The position numbers were made by a program, and so were the translations under genes. The notes beneath the pieces were generated by a model. It was not told the origin of the DNA, ran no database searches, and was given only the letters and a program-made list of their open reading frames with translations. Of a stretch of 37,836 bases of DNA, positions 16,684 to 26,534 are shown in pieces. Numbering within the stretch: the first letter of the stretch is position 1; each line of letters starts with the position of its first letter. Origin of the DNA: Marinobacter sp. (GTDB lineage Bacteria; Pseudomonadota; Gammaproteobacteria; Pseudomonadales; Oleiphilaceae); assembly GCA_018623515.1 (NCBI GenBank), contig JAAZVL010000012.1:1-37836 (forward strand), given 5' to 3'.

Positions 16684-17516
16684 TCGTCTACGGGCACCGG
16701 GGCGCCAAGGGAGAAGCCCCGGAGAATACCCTCCCCGGATTCATTCACGCCTATCGCCATGGCATCCGGCATTTCGAGCTGGATGTCGTGCTATCCAAAG
16801 ACGGCATCCCGGTGCTCGTCCATGATCTGACCGTGGACCGCACCACCGGCGCAAAGGGGGGCGTATGCAACTACACCGCTGCTGAACTGGCGGAGATGGA
16901 TGCACGCCGGAATACCACCTCCTGGCCCCGGAAAGTGGGCATTCCGACTCTGGAGCAGCTGCTGGATCAGTTTGATGACCTGGAGCACCTGCAGCTTGAG
17001 GTCAAAAAGGATGCCCGCCAGCGTCTGAACATTCTGTGCAACCGACTGACTGAAATCATCCAGCGCCGGGACCTTTACCAGCGGGCCGCCGTTACCTCCA
17101 GCGACCCCTGGTTCCTGCGGGAAATCCGTCGCCGCGACAAGAACATCCGCACCGGGCTGGTGGCGGAGCGGAAGTTCCCCCGGCCGCTGAACATTGCCAC
17201 CCGGCTGGGTTGTGAGTACTTCTGCGCCAACTGGAAAATCCTGAGCAAGGACATGGTCGAACTGGCGCACCGCCGGGGGATGCATGTGTCCACCTGGACG
17301 GTGAACCGTATCCACGACATGCTGCAGCTTGAGGAGTTGGGGGTGGATAGCATTATTACCGACTACCCGACGAGTACCAGGATGTTTTTCGATAACCGGG
17401 CCCGGGCGTTGCTGCAGTTGCCGGTCAGAGAAGAGGCAAGTCCGGAGGCCGGGAGTGACGTGAAGATGGGGTCAGATGAAGGCTTTCATCTGACCCCGGG
17501 AAGCGGCCGGGCCTGA
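16680..17516 (+). CDS. Glycerophosphodiester phosphodiesterase family protein
   Basis: The 278-residue GDPD-family protein hydrolyses glycerophosphodiesters to glycerol 3-phosphate and an alcohol. The catalytic signature is intact: GHRGAKGEAPENT at residues 5-17 (His6, Arg7, Glu14), ELDVVLSKDG, and the second His in VLVHDLTVDRTT. The end of the barrel is seen as VSTWTVNR and SIITDYPT. There is no signal peptide, so it is probably cytoplasmic. The start overlaps the DAHP synthase stop by ATGA. The last residues (KMGSDEGFHLTPGSGRA) are encoded by a REP-like palindrome, so the C-terminal tail is probably an accidental extension. Confidence 0.9.
   Translation: MIVYGHRGAKGEAPENTLPGFIHAYRHGIRHFELDVVLSKDGIPVLVHDLTVDRTTGAKGGVCNYTAAELAEMDARRNTTSWPRKVGIPTLEQLLDQFDDLEHLQLEVKKDARQRLNILCNRLTEIIQRRDLYQRAAVTSSDPWFLREIRRRDKNIRTGLVAERKFPRPLNIATRLGCEYFCANWKILSKDMVELAHRRGMHVSTWTVNRIHDMLQLEELGVDSIITDYPTSTRMFFDNRARALLQLPVREEASPEAGSDVKMGSDEGFHLTPGSGRA
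17461..17500. repeat. REP-like palindrome at the 3' end of the GDPD gene
   Basis: GGGGTCAGATGAA (17468-17480) and its exact inverse (17485-17497) surround a 4-base loop, a perfect 13-bp stem. The sequence is shared with 414-436, where a half copy is found. It lies between two convergent genes and could fold in RNA from either strand, possibly aiding termination or mRNA protection. No REP-associated transposase is present in the window. Confidence 0.72.
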
Positions 17517-17525
17517 GGAACTTCC

Positions 17526-18917
17526 TCAGAAAATCCGGTTAAGACCATTCAACGCCGCCACCCGATAGGCCTCGGCCATGGTCGGGTAGTTGAAGGTGGT
17601 GTTGATGAAGTAGTTCAGGGAGTTGGCCTCCCCTTCCTGGTTCATGATGGCCTGACCGATGTGGACGATCTCGGCAGCCTGGTCACCGAAGCAGTGGATG
17701 CCGAGGATCTCGCGGCTTTCCCGGTGGAACAGGATCTTCAGCATACCCACCGCTTCGCCGGTGATCTGGGCGCGGGCGAGGTCCTTGAAGAAGGCCTGAC
17801 CCACTTCGTAGGGTACCTTGGCTTCGGTCAGTTCGCGCTCGGTCTTGCCCACGGAACTGATCTCCGGAATGGTGTAGATGCCGGTCGGCACATCCGACAC
17901 GAACCGGAAGTATTCATCCTTGACGATGTCCGAGGACGCGGAACGGCCCTGATCGTAGGCGGCACTGGCCAGGCTGGGCCAGCCGATCACGTCACCCACG
18001 GCATAGATGTTTTCCGCCTCGGTCCGGTAATGCTCGTCCACCGCGAGCTGGCCGCGGCCGTTGGGAACCAGATCGATGTTCTCGAGGCTCAGGCTGTCGG
18101 TGTTGCCGGTACGGCCGTTACACCACAGGAAGGCATCGGCACGGATTTTCTTGCCGGACTGCAGCGACAGCACCACACCGTGGTCATCCCCCACCACAGA
18201 CTCGTATTGCTCGTTGTGGCGCACCAGCACGCCGTTGTTACGCAGGTGATAACTCAGCGCGTCGGAGATCTCGTCATCCAGGAACGACAGCAGACGGCTG
18301 CCCGGGTTGATCAGGTCCACCTTGACACCCAGACCGGCAAAAATCGACGCATACTCGGAGCCGATGACACCCGCGCCATAGATAATCAGTGTCCTCGGGG
18401 TATGGGACAGGTTCAGAATGGTGTCGGAGTTGTAGATCCGATGATGGCGGAAATCCACATCCGGCGGCAGGTACGGACGGGAGCCGGTGGCAATGATAGC
18501 CTGCTTGAAGTGCAGGGTTTCGACCGACTTGTTACCACGCACCTCGAGCCGGTTCCGGTCCAGAAATGCGGCACGGCCGTTGATCAGATCTACCCGGTTG
18601 CGGGAATAGAACTGGGTACGCAGCTTGACCTGCTTGCCAATCACTTTCTGGGCATTCTGCAGAACCCTCGGGAAAGAGAACCAGCGCGGTTCGCCGATAT
18701 CACGGAACATCTGATTGGTGTTGAACGTGATGATCTGCTTGACCGAGTGACGCAGCGCCTTGGACGGGATGGTGCCCCAGTGGGTGCAGTTACCACCAAC
18801 CGTTGGCTTGTCTTCGATGATCGCGACACGTTTGCCGTGTTTGGTCGCATTCATCGCCGCGCCTTCGCCGGACGGACCAGCGCCGATAACGACGACGTCG
18901 TAATGATGTTCTGCCAT
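17526..18917 (-). CDS. sthA: Soluble pyridine nucleotide transhydrogenase
   Basis: SthA is a cytoplasmic FAD flavoprotein that moves reducing equivalents between NADPH and NAD+. The 463 residues have the FAD-binding [16 protein letters not shown], then [19 protein letters not shown]. That segment holds a single Cys (44) where disulfide reductases have CxxxxC, a diagnostic trait of SthA. NAD(P) binding is at [20 protein letters not shown], and the C-terminal dimer interface ends in [26 protein letters not shown] lies about 11 bases before the ATG. It follows nqrM by 78 bases on the same strand and may share its transcript. Confidence 0.95.
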   Translation of the reverse strand: MAEHHYDVVVIGAGPSGEGAAMNATKHGKRVAIIEDKPTVGGNCTHWGTIPSKALRHSVKQIITFNTNQMFRDIGEPRWFSFPRVLQNAQKVIGKQVKLRTQFYSRNRVDLINGRAAFLDRNRLEVRGNKSVETLHFKQAIIATGSRPYLPPDVDFRHHRIYNSDTILNLSHTPRTLIIYGAGVIGSEYASIFAGLGVKVDLINPGSRLLSFLDDEISDALSYHLRNNGVLVRHNEQYESVVGDDHGVVLSLQSGKKIRADAFLWCNGRTGNTDSLSLENIDLVPNGRGQLAVDEHYRTEAENIYAVGDVIGWPSLASAAYDQGRSASSDIVKDEYFRFVSDVPTGIYTIPEISSVGKTERELTEAKVPYEVGQAFFKDLARAQITGEAVGMLKILFHRESREILGIHCFGDQAAEIVHIGQAIMNQEGEANSLNYFINTTFNYPTMAEAYRVAALNGLNRIF

Positions 18918-18995
18918 GCGCGCAGTGACTCCTTATCTACGTCGTAGGAATTTGATTCTGATTATTGATTTTGTGGTCGGATCAGCCGTCTTTCG

Positions 18996-19244
18996 TCAGT
19001 GGCGGTCCCCGCTGGAGGCATCGTAGGCCAGGTCCTCAGCACCCTTGCCTTCGTTCTCCAACCGTTCATTCTCTTCCTTGCACTTCTGGGTATTACCGCC
19101 GCAGATGTCACAGGACGAACTGATACCCAGGGCACCGATGCCTCCACAGGTGCCGCTGATTGGTTTGCGCCCGAACATGACGCCGATGGACATCGCCGCC
19201 ACCAGCAGAATCACAATGAACAAAACAAGAAGAAAGGTACCCAT
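18996..19244 (-). CDS. nqrM: Na+-NQR maturation protein NqrM
   Basis: This 82-residue protein (formerly DUF539) has one N-terminal membrane helix (residues 4-24) and a Cys cluster: GTCGGI (Cys33), CDICGG (Cys45, Cys48) and Cys55. NqrM is known to be required for assembly of functional Na+-NQR, apparently for the iron centre between NqrD and NqrE. Its place after apbE at the end of the nqr operon fits that role. Cysteine number and spacing look complete. Confidence 0.9.
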   Translation of the reverse strand: MGTFLLVLFIVILLVAAMSIGVMFGRKPISGTCGGIGALGISSSCDICGGNTQKCKEENERLENEGKGAEDLAYDASSGDRH

Positions 19245-19256
19245 GTTGCCCTCCCT

Positions 19257-20306
19257 TTACTGGATCACATAGGAGGAAAAGGCCGGCGTCTGATGTGTTT
19301 CAAAGCCGTTTTCCATCCTGATAATAAAATAGGCGGGGATGTTCTCCCGCGTTGCCAGCTCCCGAGCCCGCTCAAAGCCCATCACGTTGAAGCCGGTGGC
19401 CAGTGCGTCCGCGGTCATGCAGTCTTCCGCCAATACCGTTACTGAGGCCAGGTTGTGGGTGATGGGTTTTCCAGTCTCAGGGTCAATTGTATGGGAGTAG
19501 CGCTGCCCTTCCGATTCGTAATAGTTACGATAATCCCCGGACGTCGCCATTGCCTCACGCTCAAGAGCAACCACACGGTTGACTTCACGGCCTTCCGATA
19601 TGGGCTGTTCAATGGCCAGGCGCCAGGCATCACCACCCGGCTTGCGCCCCTGCACACGGACTTCACCGCCGATCTCTACAAGGTAAGCGTTCACACCTTC
19701 ACTGTCGAGGTAGCGAGCGACCACATCGACCCCGTAACCTTTGGCAATCGCTGACAGATCAATGTATTGCGGCTTCTCCGCCCGAACTGCAGGCGGTTCC
19801 GCCCGAAGCTCGAGCTTTTCATAGCCGGTTTCGGACAGAACCCTGGCCAGCTTCTGTTCATCCGGAGCCTGTTCCGGCCTGGCCTGGGGACCGAACCCCC
19901 AGAGGTTGACCACCGGGCCCACGGTCACATCAAACGCACCGTCGGTGAGTTCCGACACTTCCAGCGCCTTTGCCAGCACTTCGTGCAGCGGCTCGGAGAT
20001 ACCGACCCATTCACTCTGGTCCGACATCCGGTTCAGTCGCGACAGCTCGGAATCCTCGCGCCAGGTCGACATGGCGGCATCCACCTTTTCCAGCTCTGCC
20101 TCGATGCCTTTGGCCAGATTCTCCAGACGTTGCTGGTCATCGGTCAATACGACATTGATGTGGTACGTGGTACCGAACACGCCACCGGAGATTTCCCAGA
20201 CTTTTTCCTCGGGTTCAAACGAACAACCCGCCAGAGCGGCCAGGGCCAGCACCATGAAGGTGCTGACCAGGGCCACCCTGACGGGTCGTAACATGCAGGA
20301 TGTCAT
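19257..20306 (-). CDS. apbE: FAD:protein FMN transferase (flavinylation enzyme) ApbE
   Basis: ApbE uses FAD to attach FMN covalently to threonines of NqrB and NqrC. The 349 residues start with a lipoprotein signal ending LAALAGC (Cys28), placing the enzyme on the periplasmic side of the inner membrane. Family motifs include GTTYHI, DGAFDVTVGPVVNLWGFG, DLSAIAKGYGVD, VEIGGEVRVQG and SHTIDPETGKP. The gene sits 9 bases after nqrF and before nqrM, so it belongs to the nqr transcript. A second ATG at 20294 is possible, but both starts leave the lipobox intact. Confidence 0.94.
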   Translation of the reverse strand: MTSCMLRPVRVALVSTFMVLALAALAGCSFEPEEKVWEISGGVFGTTYHINVVLTDDQQRLENLAKGIEAELEKVDAAMSTWREDSELSRLNRMSDQSEWVGISEPLHEVLAKALEVSELTDGAFDVTVGPVVNLWGFGPQARPEQAPDEQKLARVLSETGYEKLELRAEPPAVRAEKPQYIDLSAIAKGYGVDVVARYLDSEGVNAYLVEIGGEVRVQGRKPGGDAWRLAIEQPISEGREVNRVVALEREAMATSGDYRNYYESEGQRYSHTIDPETGKPITHNLASVTVLAEDCMTADALATGFNVMGFERARELATRENIPAYFIIRMENGFETHQTPAFSSYVIQ

Positions 20307-20315
20307 CTGAGTAGA

Positions 20316-21542
20316 TTAACCCCCGAAGTCATCCAGCATGATGTTTTCGTCCTCGACACCAAGATCCTTGAGCATCTTGATGACCGAGGCGTTCATGATG
20401 GGAGGCCCACACATGTAGTACTCGCAATCCTCGGGCGCCGGGTGGTCCTTCAGATAGTTTTCATACAACACGTTGTGGATAAAGCCGGTTGGTCCCTTCC
20501 AGTCGTCGGTCGGCAGCGGATCGGAAAGCGCCACGTGCCACTCGAAGTTGTCGTTCTCTTCCTGCAGCTTGTCGAAATCTTCCACGTAGAACATTTCGCG
20601 AACGCTCCGGGCACCGTACCAGAAGCTGATCTTGCGCTTGGATTTCAGGCGCTTGAGCTGGTCAAAGATGTGGGAACGCATCGGGGCCATGCCGGCACCC
20701 CCGCCGATGAACACCATTTCGGCGTCGGTTTTCTTGGCGAAGAACTCACCGAACGGTCCCATAACAGTGACCTTGTCACCCGGCTTCAGGTTGAACACGT
20801 AGCTGGACATGATGCCCGGTGGGTGATCGGTACCCGGAGGCGGCGTCGCGATACGGATGTTGAACTTGAGAACCCCCTTCTCTTCCGGGTAGTTCGCCAT
20901 GGAATAGGCCCGGATGGTCTTTTCCTTGTTGATCGCCTTGTAACGCCAGATGTCGTGCTTGTCCCAGTCCTCGTGGAATTCTTCCTCGATATCGAAATCC
21001 TTGAAGTCGATTTCGTAGGGAGGACACTCCAGCTGCACGTAACCGCCGGCGCGGAAGTCCACTTCCTCGCCTTCCGGCAGCTTCAGGACCAGTTCCTTGA
21101 TGAAGGTGGCAACGTTGTGGTTGGAGATAACCTCGCACTCCCACTTCTTGACGCCGAAGAACTCTTCCGGAACCTCGATCTTCATGTCCTGCTTAACCGG
21201 AACCTGGCACGAAAGGCGCCAGCCTTCCTTCTCTTCGCGGTTGGTGAAGTGAGTCTTTTCCGTAGGCAGCATGGCACCGCCACCCTCCAGAACCTTGCAT
21301 TTACACTGGGCACAGGTACCGCCGCCACCGCAGGCTGAGGACAGGTAGATACCGCTGTTCGCCAATGTGCCAAGCAGCTTGCCGCCGGCACTGGTCTTGA
21401 GCGTATGCTCAGGATCGTCGTTGATCTCAATGGTCACGTCACCGGTGCTTACCAGCTTGGAGCGGGCCGCGAGGATAATCGCGACCAGCGCCAGAACGAT
21501 AACGGTGAACATGACCACGCCGAGAATAATTTCTGTATTCAT
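20316..21542 (-). CDS. nqrF: Na+-translocating NADH:quinone reductase subunit F
   Basis: NqrF is the NADH-oxidising entry subunit. An N-terminal membrane helix (residues 4-27) is followed by a plant-type 2Fe-2S domain with Cys71, Cys77, Cys80 and Cys112 ([10 protein letters not shown] and SCQV). Next comes an FAD domain with [11 protein letters not shown], and a C-terminal NADH domain with [17 protein letters not shown] and MCGPPIMN. Length 408 residues equals that of the Vibrio protein. It ends the six-subunit set and precedes apbE. Confidence 0.97.
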   Translation of the reverse strand: MNTEIILGVVMFTVIVLALVAIILAARSKLVSTGDVTIEINDDPEHTLKTSAGGKLLGTLANSGIYLSSACGGGGTCAQCKCKVLEGGGAMLPTEKTHFTNREEKEGWRLSCQVPVKQDMKIEVPEEFFGVKKWECEVISNHNVATFIKELVLKLPEGEEVDFRAGGYVQLECPPYEIDFKDFDIEEEFHEDWDKHDIWRYKAINKEKTIRAYSMANYPEEKGVLKFNIRIATPPPGTDHPPGIMSSYVFNLKPGDKVTVMGPFGEFFAKKTDAEMVFIGGGAGMAPMRSHIFDQLKRLKSKRKISFWYGARSVREMFYVEDFDKLQEENDNFEWHVALSDPLPTDDWKGPTGFIHNVLYENYLKDHPAPEDCEYYMCGPPIMNASVIKMLKDLGVEDENIMLDDFGG

Positions 21543-21579
21543 GGTCTCGCCTTTTCGTTAAACCGAATCACCGGGTGAA

Positions 21580-22188
21580 TTACAGGGAGATACCGGAGAA
21601 GGACATGAAGCCCAGGGACATCAGACCAACGGTAATGAAGGTGATGCCCAGGCCACGCAGGCCTTCCGGAACGTCGCTGTACTTGAGTTTCTCACGGATA
21701 CCCGCCAGTGCGATAATGGCCAGGGCCCAGCCGAGGCCGGCACCGAAGCCATACACCACACTCTCGCCAAAGGTGTAGTCACGCTCAACCATGAACAGTG
21801 ACGCACCCAGGATGGCGCAGTTAACCGTGATCAACGGCAGGAACACACCCAGTGCGGCATAAAGCGCCGGGATGTACTTGTCCAGTACCATCTCCATGAT
21901 CTGTACGATCGCCGCGATAACACCAATGTATGTCAGCAGGCCCAGGAAGCTCAGATCCACGTTGGGCAGACCGGCCCAGTCCAGGGCGCCTTCACGCAGG
22001 ATGGTGTTATAAAGCAGGTTGTTCACCGGCACGGTGACGGTCAGTACCACCACAACGGCGATCCCCAGGCCAGTCGCTGCCTCGATCTTCTTGGAGATTG
22101 CCAGGAAGGTACACATCCCCAGGAAGAAAGCCAGCGCCATGTTCTCAACGAAGACGGCCTTAACCAGAAGGCTGATATAGTGTTCCAT
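21580..22188 (-). CDS. nqrE: Na+-translocating NADH:quinone reductase subunit E
   Basis: NqrE is a six-helix membrane subunit paired with NqrD; both belong to the Rnf/Nqr D/E family. The 202 residues begin [21 protein letters not shown] in the family style. They include [15 protein letters not shown] and the cysteine-bearing [21 protein letters not shown], where the conserved Cys contributes to the iron centre between D and E. The start overlaps the nqrD stop by one base. Confidence 0.97.
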   Translation of the reverse strand: MEHYISLLVKAVFVENMALAFFLGMCTFLAISKKIEAATGLGIAVVVVLTVTVPVNNLLYNTILREGALDWAGLPNVDLSFLGLLTYIGVIAAIVQIMEMVLDKYIPALYAALGVFLPLITVNCAILGASLFMVERDYTFGESVVYGFGAGLGWALAIIALAGIREKLKYSDVPEGLRGLGITFITVGLMSLGFMSFSGISL

Positions 22189-22853
22189 CAGAAGGCCTCC
22201 TTGGCTTTGTGACGAGACATTTTGTAGTCAGGCTCTTCAACCTGCTCCGGCTTCCAGACCCGCAGGCCCCAGATCGCCAGACCGATGATGAAGAACGCGC
22301 TCGGCGGCAGCAGCAGCAGGCCGTTCGGCACGTACCAGCCGCCTTCGTTCACGACCGGCAGCAGGCTGACGCCAAACAGCGAGCCGGCACCCAGCAGTTC
22401 CCGGAAGAAGGCCACGAACAGCAGGATCACGGAGTAACCCAGGCCGTTACCGATACCGTCCAGGAAGCTCAGGAGCGGCGGATTGTTCATGGCAAAACCT
22501 TCCGCTCGGCCCATAACGATACAGTTGGTGATGATCAGACCAACGAATACCGACAGCTGCTTGGAGATCTCATAGGCATAGGCCTTGAGGATCTGGTCGA
22601 CCACGATTACCAGGGAGGCGATGATGGTCATCTGCACGATGATCCGGATGCTGCCCGGAATCTGGGCACGGACCAGGGAAACCGCCAGGTTGGAGAATGC
22701 GGTAACCGCGATAACCGCCAGACACATGACGATACTGACGCTCATGCTGGTGGTTACCGCCAGCGCCGAACAGATACCCAGGATCTGAAGGGCGATGGGG
22801 TTGTTACTGAAGATTGGTTCGAAGAGAACCTGTTTGGCTGTTGAACCGGCCAT
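22188..22853 (-). CDS. nqrD: Na+-translocating NADH:quinone reductase subunit D
   Basis: This is the 221-residue membrane subunit that partners NqrE in sodium translocation and electron transfer. Diagnostic segments are [40 protein letters not shown] and the Cys motif [14 protein letters not shown]. It starts 2 bases after the nqrC stop, giving close coupling within the operon. Confidence 0.97.
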   Translation of the reverse strand: MAGSTAKQVLFEPIFSNNPIALQILGICSALAVTTSMSVSIVMCLAVIAVTAFSNLAVSLVRAQIPGSIRIIVQMTIIASLVIVVDQILKAYAYEISKQLSVFVGLIITNCIVMGRAEGFAMNNPPLLSFLDGIGNGLGYSVILLFVAFFRELLGAGSLFGVSLLPVVNEGGWYVPNGLLLLPPSAFFIIGLAIWGLRVWKPEQVEEPDYKMSRHKAKEAF

Positions 22854-22855
22854 GA

Positions 22856-23659
22856 TCAGACCTCCCCTTCACGAAGTTTTTGCAGGAACGGGGCGAACCC
22901 GCGCTCACCCATCCAGTAATTGACCAGCTGCTCGACACCTCGACTGGTGAGTGTCGCGCCGGAAAGAGCATCAATCTTGTGCTCTTTGTCGCGCGCGTCA
23001 GCGCTGACACCGCCCTTTACCAGTTTGATCTGTGGCTCGGTCCTGTCCTCACCATAGACCACCTTACCTTCCCATTGGGATTTCCAGCGCGGGTTATCAA
23101 CCTCACCACCAAGGCCCGGTGTCTCGGCGTGGGAGTAGAAACCCAGACCTTCGACTGTGTTCAGATCACCCTTGAGCGAGATGAAACCGTACAGGGTAGA
23201 CCACAGACCGTAGCCATGGATTGGCAATACCACACGCACCAGCTCACCGTTTTCGCTCAGGGTGTAGACCTTGGCGACATTGGGACGACGCTTGATGCCG
23301 GCCTTGTCTTCCGAGGCAGGAATGTTGGTAGACATCTGCGGATCAGAGGCCGCCTTGTACATGTCGTACTTCATGGGGTCTTCAACGCCAACGGCGGAAG
23401 GCTCCACGAACTCGCCGCTATCCAGGTCAACCAGTCGCACGTCGAAACGCTCGAATGTTTCCTCGATCTCCTGGGCACTTGCGCCCGGCTCAAGCATGCC
23501 GGCAGCGGACAGGATGTTGGTCTTGATATCCAGGTTCTGATTCTGGATCTGCGCCGGACGGAGCATCACGGCTGCGGTCGAAACCACAACCGAGAACACA
23601 ATACTCAGCACCAGCGCAACCATCAGGGTTCTGGAGACAGTATCTTTAGCTTTAGCCAC
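22856..23659 (-). CDS. nqrC: Na+-translocating NADH:quinone reductase subunit C
   Basis: NqrC carries a covalent FMN on the periplasmic side. The 267 residues have one N-terminal membrane helix ([21 protein letters not shown]) and an FMN-binding domain with [24 protein letters not shown] and the flavinylation motif DALSGAT, whose threonine at about 236 is the expected ApbE target. I chose the GTG at 23659: GGAGG lies about 8 bases upstream, and the protein then starts [12 protein letters not shown] like other NqrC proteins. The start overlaps the end of nqrB by 8 bases. The longer frame to 23695 would run further into nqrB. Confidence 0.95.
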   Translation of the reverse strand: MAKAKDTVSRTLMVALVLSIVFSVVVSTAAVMLRPAQIQNQNLDIKTNILSAAGMLEPGASAQEIEETFERFDVRLVDLDSGEFVEPSAVGVEDPMKYDMYKAASDPQMSTNIPASEDKAGIKRRPNVAKVYTLSENGELVRVVLPIHGYGLWSTLYGFISLKGDLNTVEGLGFYSHAETPGLGGEVDNPRWKSQWEGKVVYGEDRTEPQIKLVKGGVSADARDKEHKIDALSGATLTSRGVEQLVNYWMGERGFAPFLQKLREGEV

Positions 23660-24860
23660 GAGCAAGCCTCCGTTTGATGTTGGCCTGAACCACATAGTGG
23701 TCCATCAGCGGTGCGAACAGGTTGGCAAACAGGATCGCCAGCATGATGCCTTCCGGGAACGCAGGATTGACCACGCGGATCAGCACCGTCATCACGCCCA
23801 CCAGGATACCGAAGCACCAGCGACCGGTGTTGGTCATGGCGGCGGATACCGGATCGGTGGCCATGAACATCATACCGAAGGCAAAACCACCCATGACCAG
23901 GTGCCAGTGTGCCGGCACGGCAAACATCGGGTTGGTCTCGGAGCCCACCAGGTTCAGCAGCAGGGACATACCGATCATGCCGATCAGCACACCACCGACG
24001 ATTCGGTAGGAGGCGATCTTCATCACCAGCAGAATGATACCGCCGATCAGAATGGCCAGAGTGGAGGTCTCACCCATGGAACCCTGGATGGTGCCCATGA
24101 ACGCGTTCATCCAGCCGATCTGTTCCTTGAGTGCATCCAGGCCGCCAGAGGCTGCCCAGCTCAGGGCTGTGGCACCACTGAAGCCGTCAACCGCGGTCCA
24201 GACCGTGTCACCGGAGATCTGCGCCGGATAGGCGAAGTACAGGAACGCACGACCGGTCAGGGCCGGGTTCAGGAAGTTCTTGCCGGTACCGCCGAACACT
24301 TCCTTGCCGATCACCACACCAAAGGTGATACCCAGGGCCACCTGCCACAGCGGGATGGTGGGCGGGCAGATCAGGGCGAAGAGCACGGAGGTCACGAAGA
24401 AGCCTTCGTTCACCTCGTGGCGACGCACGGTGGCGAACAGCACTTCCCAGAAACCACCCACCACGAAGGTGACGAAGTAGATGGGCACGAAGTACGCCAG
24501 ACCGTACACGAAGTTATCCCACATGCCGGCGCCGGCCCCGGTCACCGCCAGAGCCTGGATGAAGGCCGTGCGCAGACCGCCGTCAGCCACCATGGCATCC
24601 GGGTTGGCGGCCAGGAAACTGTTGGCCTGGTAGCCAATATTCCACATGCCGAAGAACATCGCCGGGAAAGTACACAACCACACCGTGATCATGATGCGCT
24701 TGAGGTCAACGCCGTCACGCACATGGGAGGTGGTGGAGGTTACACTCGAAGGCGAGTAGAAAATGGTATCGACGGCTTCATACAGCGCATACCAGCGCTC
24801 ATACTTGCCGCCCTTTTCAAAGTGATGCTCGATTCCATCGAGAAACTGTCGGATTGCCAT
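23652..24860 (-). CDS. nqrB: Na+-translocating NADH:quinone reductase subunit B
   Basis: NqrB is the large membrane subunit, 402 residues with about ten helices, holding riboflavin and a covalent FMN. The flavinylation site is DGFSGAT with Thr231. Other hallmarks are [30 protein letters not shown], given here only as the segment near residues 167-195, and [17 protein letters not shown]. The start lies 4 bases after the nqrA stop. Confidence 0.97.
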   Translation of the reverse strand: MAIRQFLDGIEHHFEKGGKYERWYALYEAVDTIFYSPSSVTSTTSHVRDGVDLKRIMITVWLCTFPAMFFGMWNIGYQANSFLAANPDAMVADGGLRTAFIQALAVTGAGAGMWDNFVYGLAYFVPIYFVTFVVGGFWEVLFATVRRHEVNEGFFVTSVLFALICPPTIPLWQVALGITFGVVIGKEVFGGTGKNFLNPALTGRAFLYFAYPAQISGDTVWTAVDGFSGATALSWAASGGLDALKEQIGWMNAFMGTIQGSMGETSTLAILIGGIILLVMKIASYRIVGGVLIGMIGMSLLLNLVGSETNPMFAVPAHWHLVMGGFAFGMMFMATDPVSAAMTNTGRWCFGILVGVMTVLIRVVNPAFPEGIMLAILFANLFAPLMDHYVVQANIKRRLARG

Positions 24861-24864
24861 CGTA

Positions 24865-26211
24865 TTAGCCCTCGATCTCGATTCGGGTCAGGTTCTCGCG
24901 GAGAATCGGACCGTATTCATATTTGCCGGGGCACACGAAGGTGCACAGCGCCAGATCTTCTTCGTCCAGCTCCAGGGCACCCAGTTTCTGTGCCATTTCG
25001 GTATCACCGACAATCAGCGAACGCAGCAGCTGGGTCGGCAGGATATCCAGGGGCATGACCTGCTCATACGCACCCACCGGCACCATGGCCCGCTCACTGC
25101 CGTTGGTGGTGGTGGTGAAGTTGAACAATTTGCCCGGGTTGAGCTTGGACAGATAGATGTTCAGCACAGAGAACTTGTTCGGACCCGGAGACAACCAGCC
25201 CATGAACTCGCGCTTGGTCTGTTCTTCCAACACGGAAACCTGGTTGGCGAAGCGGCCCAGGTACGCGCAGGGGCCATCGCCACGACGACCACCGAACACC
25301 GAACCGGAGATGGCACGGACTTCACAGTCTGTGGCAATTTCACCGTCCAGAAGTTCCTGAAGACTGGCTCCCAGACGAGTACGAACCAGGCGCGGTTTCA
25401 GAGCCTTCGGACCACCGATGGCAACGATGCGCTCAACCGGCACTTCACCGGTTTCAAACAACTTCGCGATATCGATCACGTCCTGGTAGTTGATCGACCA
25501 GACGGTCTTGCTGGCAGACACGGGATCCAGGTAATGAATGTGGGTACCCACATTGCCCGCCGGATGCACGCCGTCGAACTGCTGGATCTCGATATTATCC
25601 GCCTTGGGCACGGCCACGTCGGAACCGGGCTTACCGGTGACAAACACCTTGCCGCTGGTGAGCCTGGAGATGATGCTCAGCCCCTTCTCGAACGCCTTGG
25701 CGTTCTCGGCAATGATCACCGTCGGATCAGCCGCCAGGGGGTTGGTATCCATCACGGAGACGAAAATGGAGTGCGGAGCGGAATCGATTTCCGGCACCTT
25801 GCTGTAAGGACGCGTCTTGAACGCGGTCCACAGACCGGACTCAACCAGGTTATCAACAACCTGCTGACGCTCCAGACCGCCAAGGTCGGCATCGTTGTAG
25901 CGGGCGAAGGTCTCAGCCTCATCGCCATCGATCTCGATAACGATTGACTGGAACACGCGACGCTCACCGCGATTGACTTCTTTCACCACGCCGGCAGCGG
26001 GTGAGGTATAACGAACGCCTTCGGTCTTCTTGTCCGTGAACAGCAGCGACCCGCGCTTGACACGGTCTCCTTCTTTCACAGCCATTGTCGGCTTCATGCC
26101 GGTGTAGTCAAAACCGATCAATGCCACGTGGCGAATCGGATTGCCGTTTGTAATGGTCTGTTCGGGAGCGCCGCTGATGGGAAGATCCAGGCCTTTTTTG
26201 ATCTTGATCAT
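24865..26211 (-). CDS. nqrA: Na+-translocating NADH:quinone reductase subunit A
   Basis: NqrA is the peripheral cytoplasmic subunit that contributes to the quinone-reacting end of the complex. The 448-residue product begins [16 protein letters not shown], the typical family start, and contains [26 protein letters not shown] and the C-terminal [20 protein letters not shown] precedes the ATG. It is the first gene of the eight-gene leftward operon and has a leader of about 180 bases. Confidence 0.97.
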   Translation of the reverse strand: MIKIKKGLDLPISGAPEQTITNGNPIRHVALIGFDYTGMKPTMAVKEGDRVKRGSLLFTDKKTEGVRYTSPAAGVVKEVNRGERRVFQSIVIEIDGDEAETFARYNDADLGGLERQQVVDNLVESGLWTAFKTRPYSKVPEIDSAPHSIFVSVMDTNPLAADPTVIIAENAKAFEKGLSIISRLTSGKVFVTGKPGSDVAVPKADNIEIQQFDGVHPAGNVGTHIHYLDPVSASKTVWSINYQDVIDIAKLFETGEVPVERIVAIGGPKALKPRLVRTRLGASLQELLDGEIATDCEVRAISGSVFGGRRGDGPCAYLGRFANQVSVLEEQTKREFMGWLSPGPNKFSVLNIYLSKLNPGKLFNFTTTTNGSERAMVPVGAYEQVMPLDILPTQLLRSLIVGDTEMAQKLGALELDEEDLALCTFVCPGKYEYGPILRENLTRIEIEG

Positions 26212-26401
26212 TAGCCTCGTCCAATCATCAGAAACTATCTAAGGATTTCCAACGCCCGGCCCCTGCGGCCCAGATTTCCTGGCGGGATTGCGCCAGAAGG
26301 CTGCACCATTTGACTCAAATACCGCAGCAAAGTCTGCTGCCGGGCATTTGACGCAGGAAAAGATGAGAAACGGGGTGCCAGACATACCCAAAATCGCGCC
26401 A
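26212..26401 (-). promoter_or_regulatory. Structured 5' leader of the nqr operon
   Basis: Between the proposed promoter and nqrA there is no gene. Three short perfect inverted repeats are seen: CTGGCG/CGCCAG (26279-26296), ATTTGA/TCAAAT (26308-26320), and GCAGCA/TGCTGC (about 26324-26340). No known riboswitch was recognised. They may be transcript structure or protein sites; function is unknown. Confidence 0.35.
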
Positions 26402-26430
26402 ATTATAGAGATTAAGGAATTCTATTTCCA
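26402..26430 (-). promoter_or_regulatory. Candidate sigma70 promoter of the nqr operon
   Basis: The reverse strand shows an exact TATAAT (26402-26407) with TGGAAA 17 bases upstream (26425-26430), matching the -35 consensus at four of six positions. Transcription would start near 26395. Confidence 0.55.
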
Positions 26431-26464
26431 CCAGTAACCCAAATGGTTTTGTACCCCTAAAGCA

Positions 26465-26497
26465 GTAAAAAACCCCGGCAGCCAAGGCTACCGGGGT
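26465..26497 (-). terminator. Rho-independent terminator of gap
   Basis: On the reverse strand AACCCCGG and CCGGGGTT form the outer stem, continued by AGCC/GGCT after one mismatch, and the stem is followed by a run of six T. It lies about 40 bases after the gap stop codon. Confidence 0.85.
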
Positions 26498-26534
26498 TCT
26501 TCAGAACACAGCGCGTCAGATCGACGCTACGACC

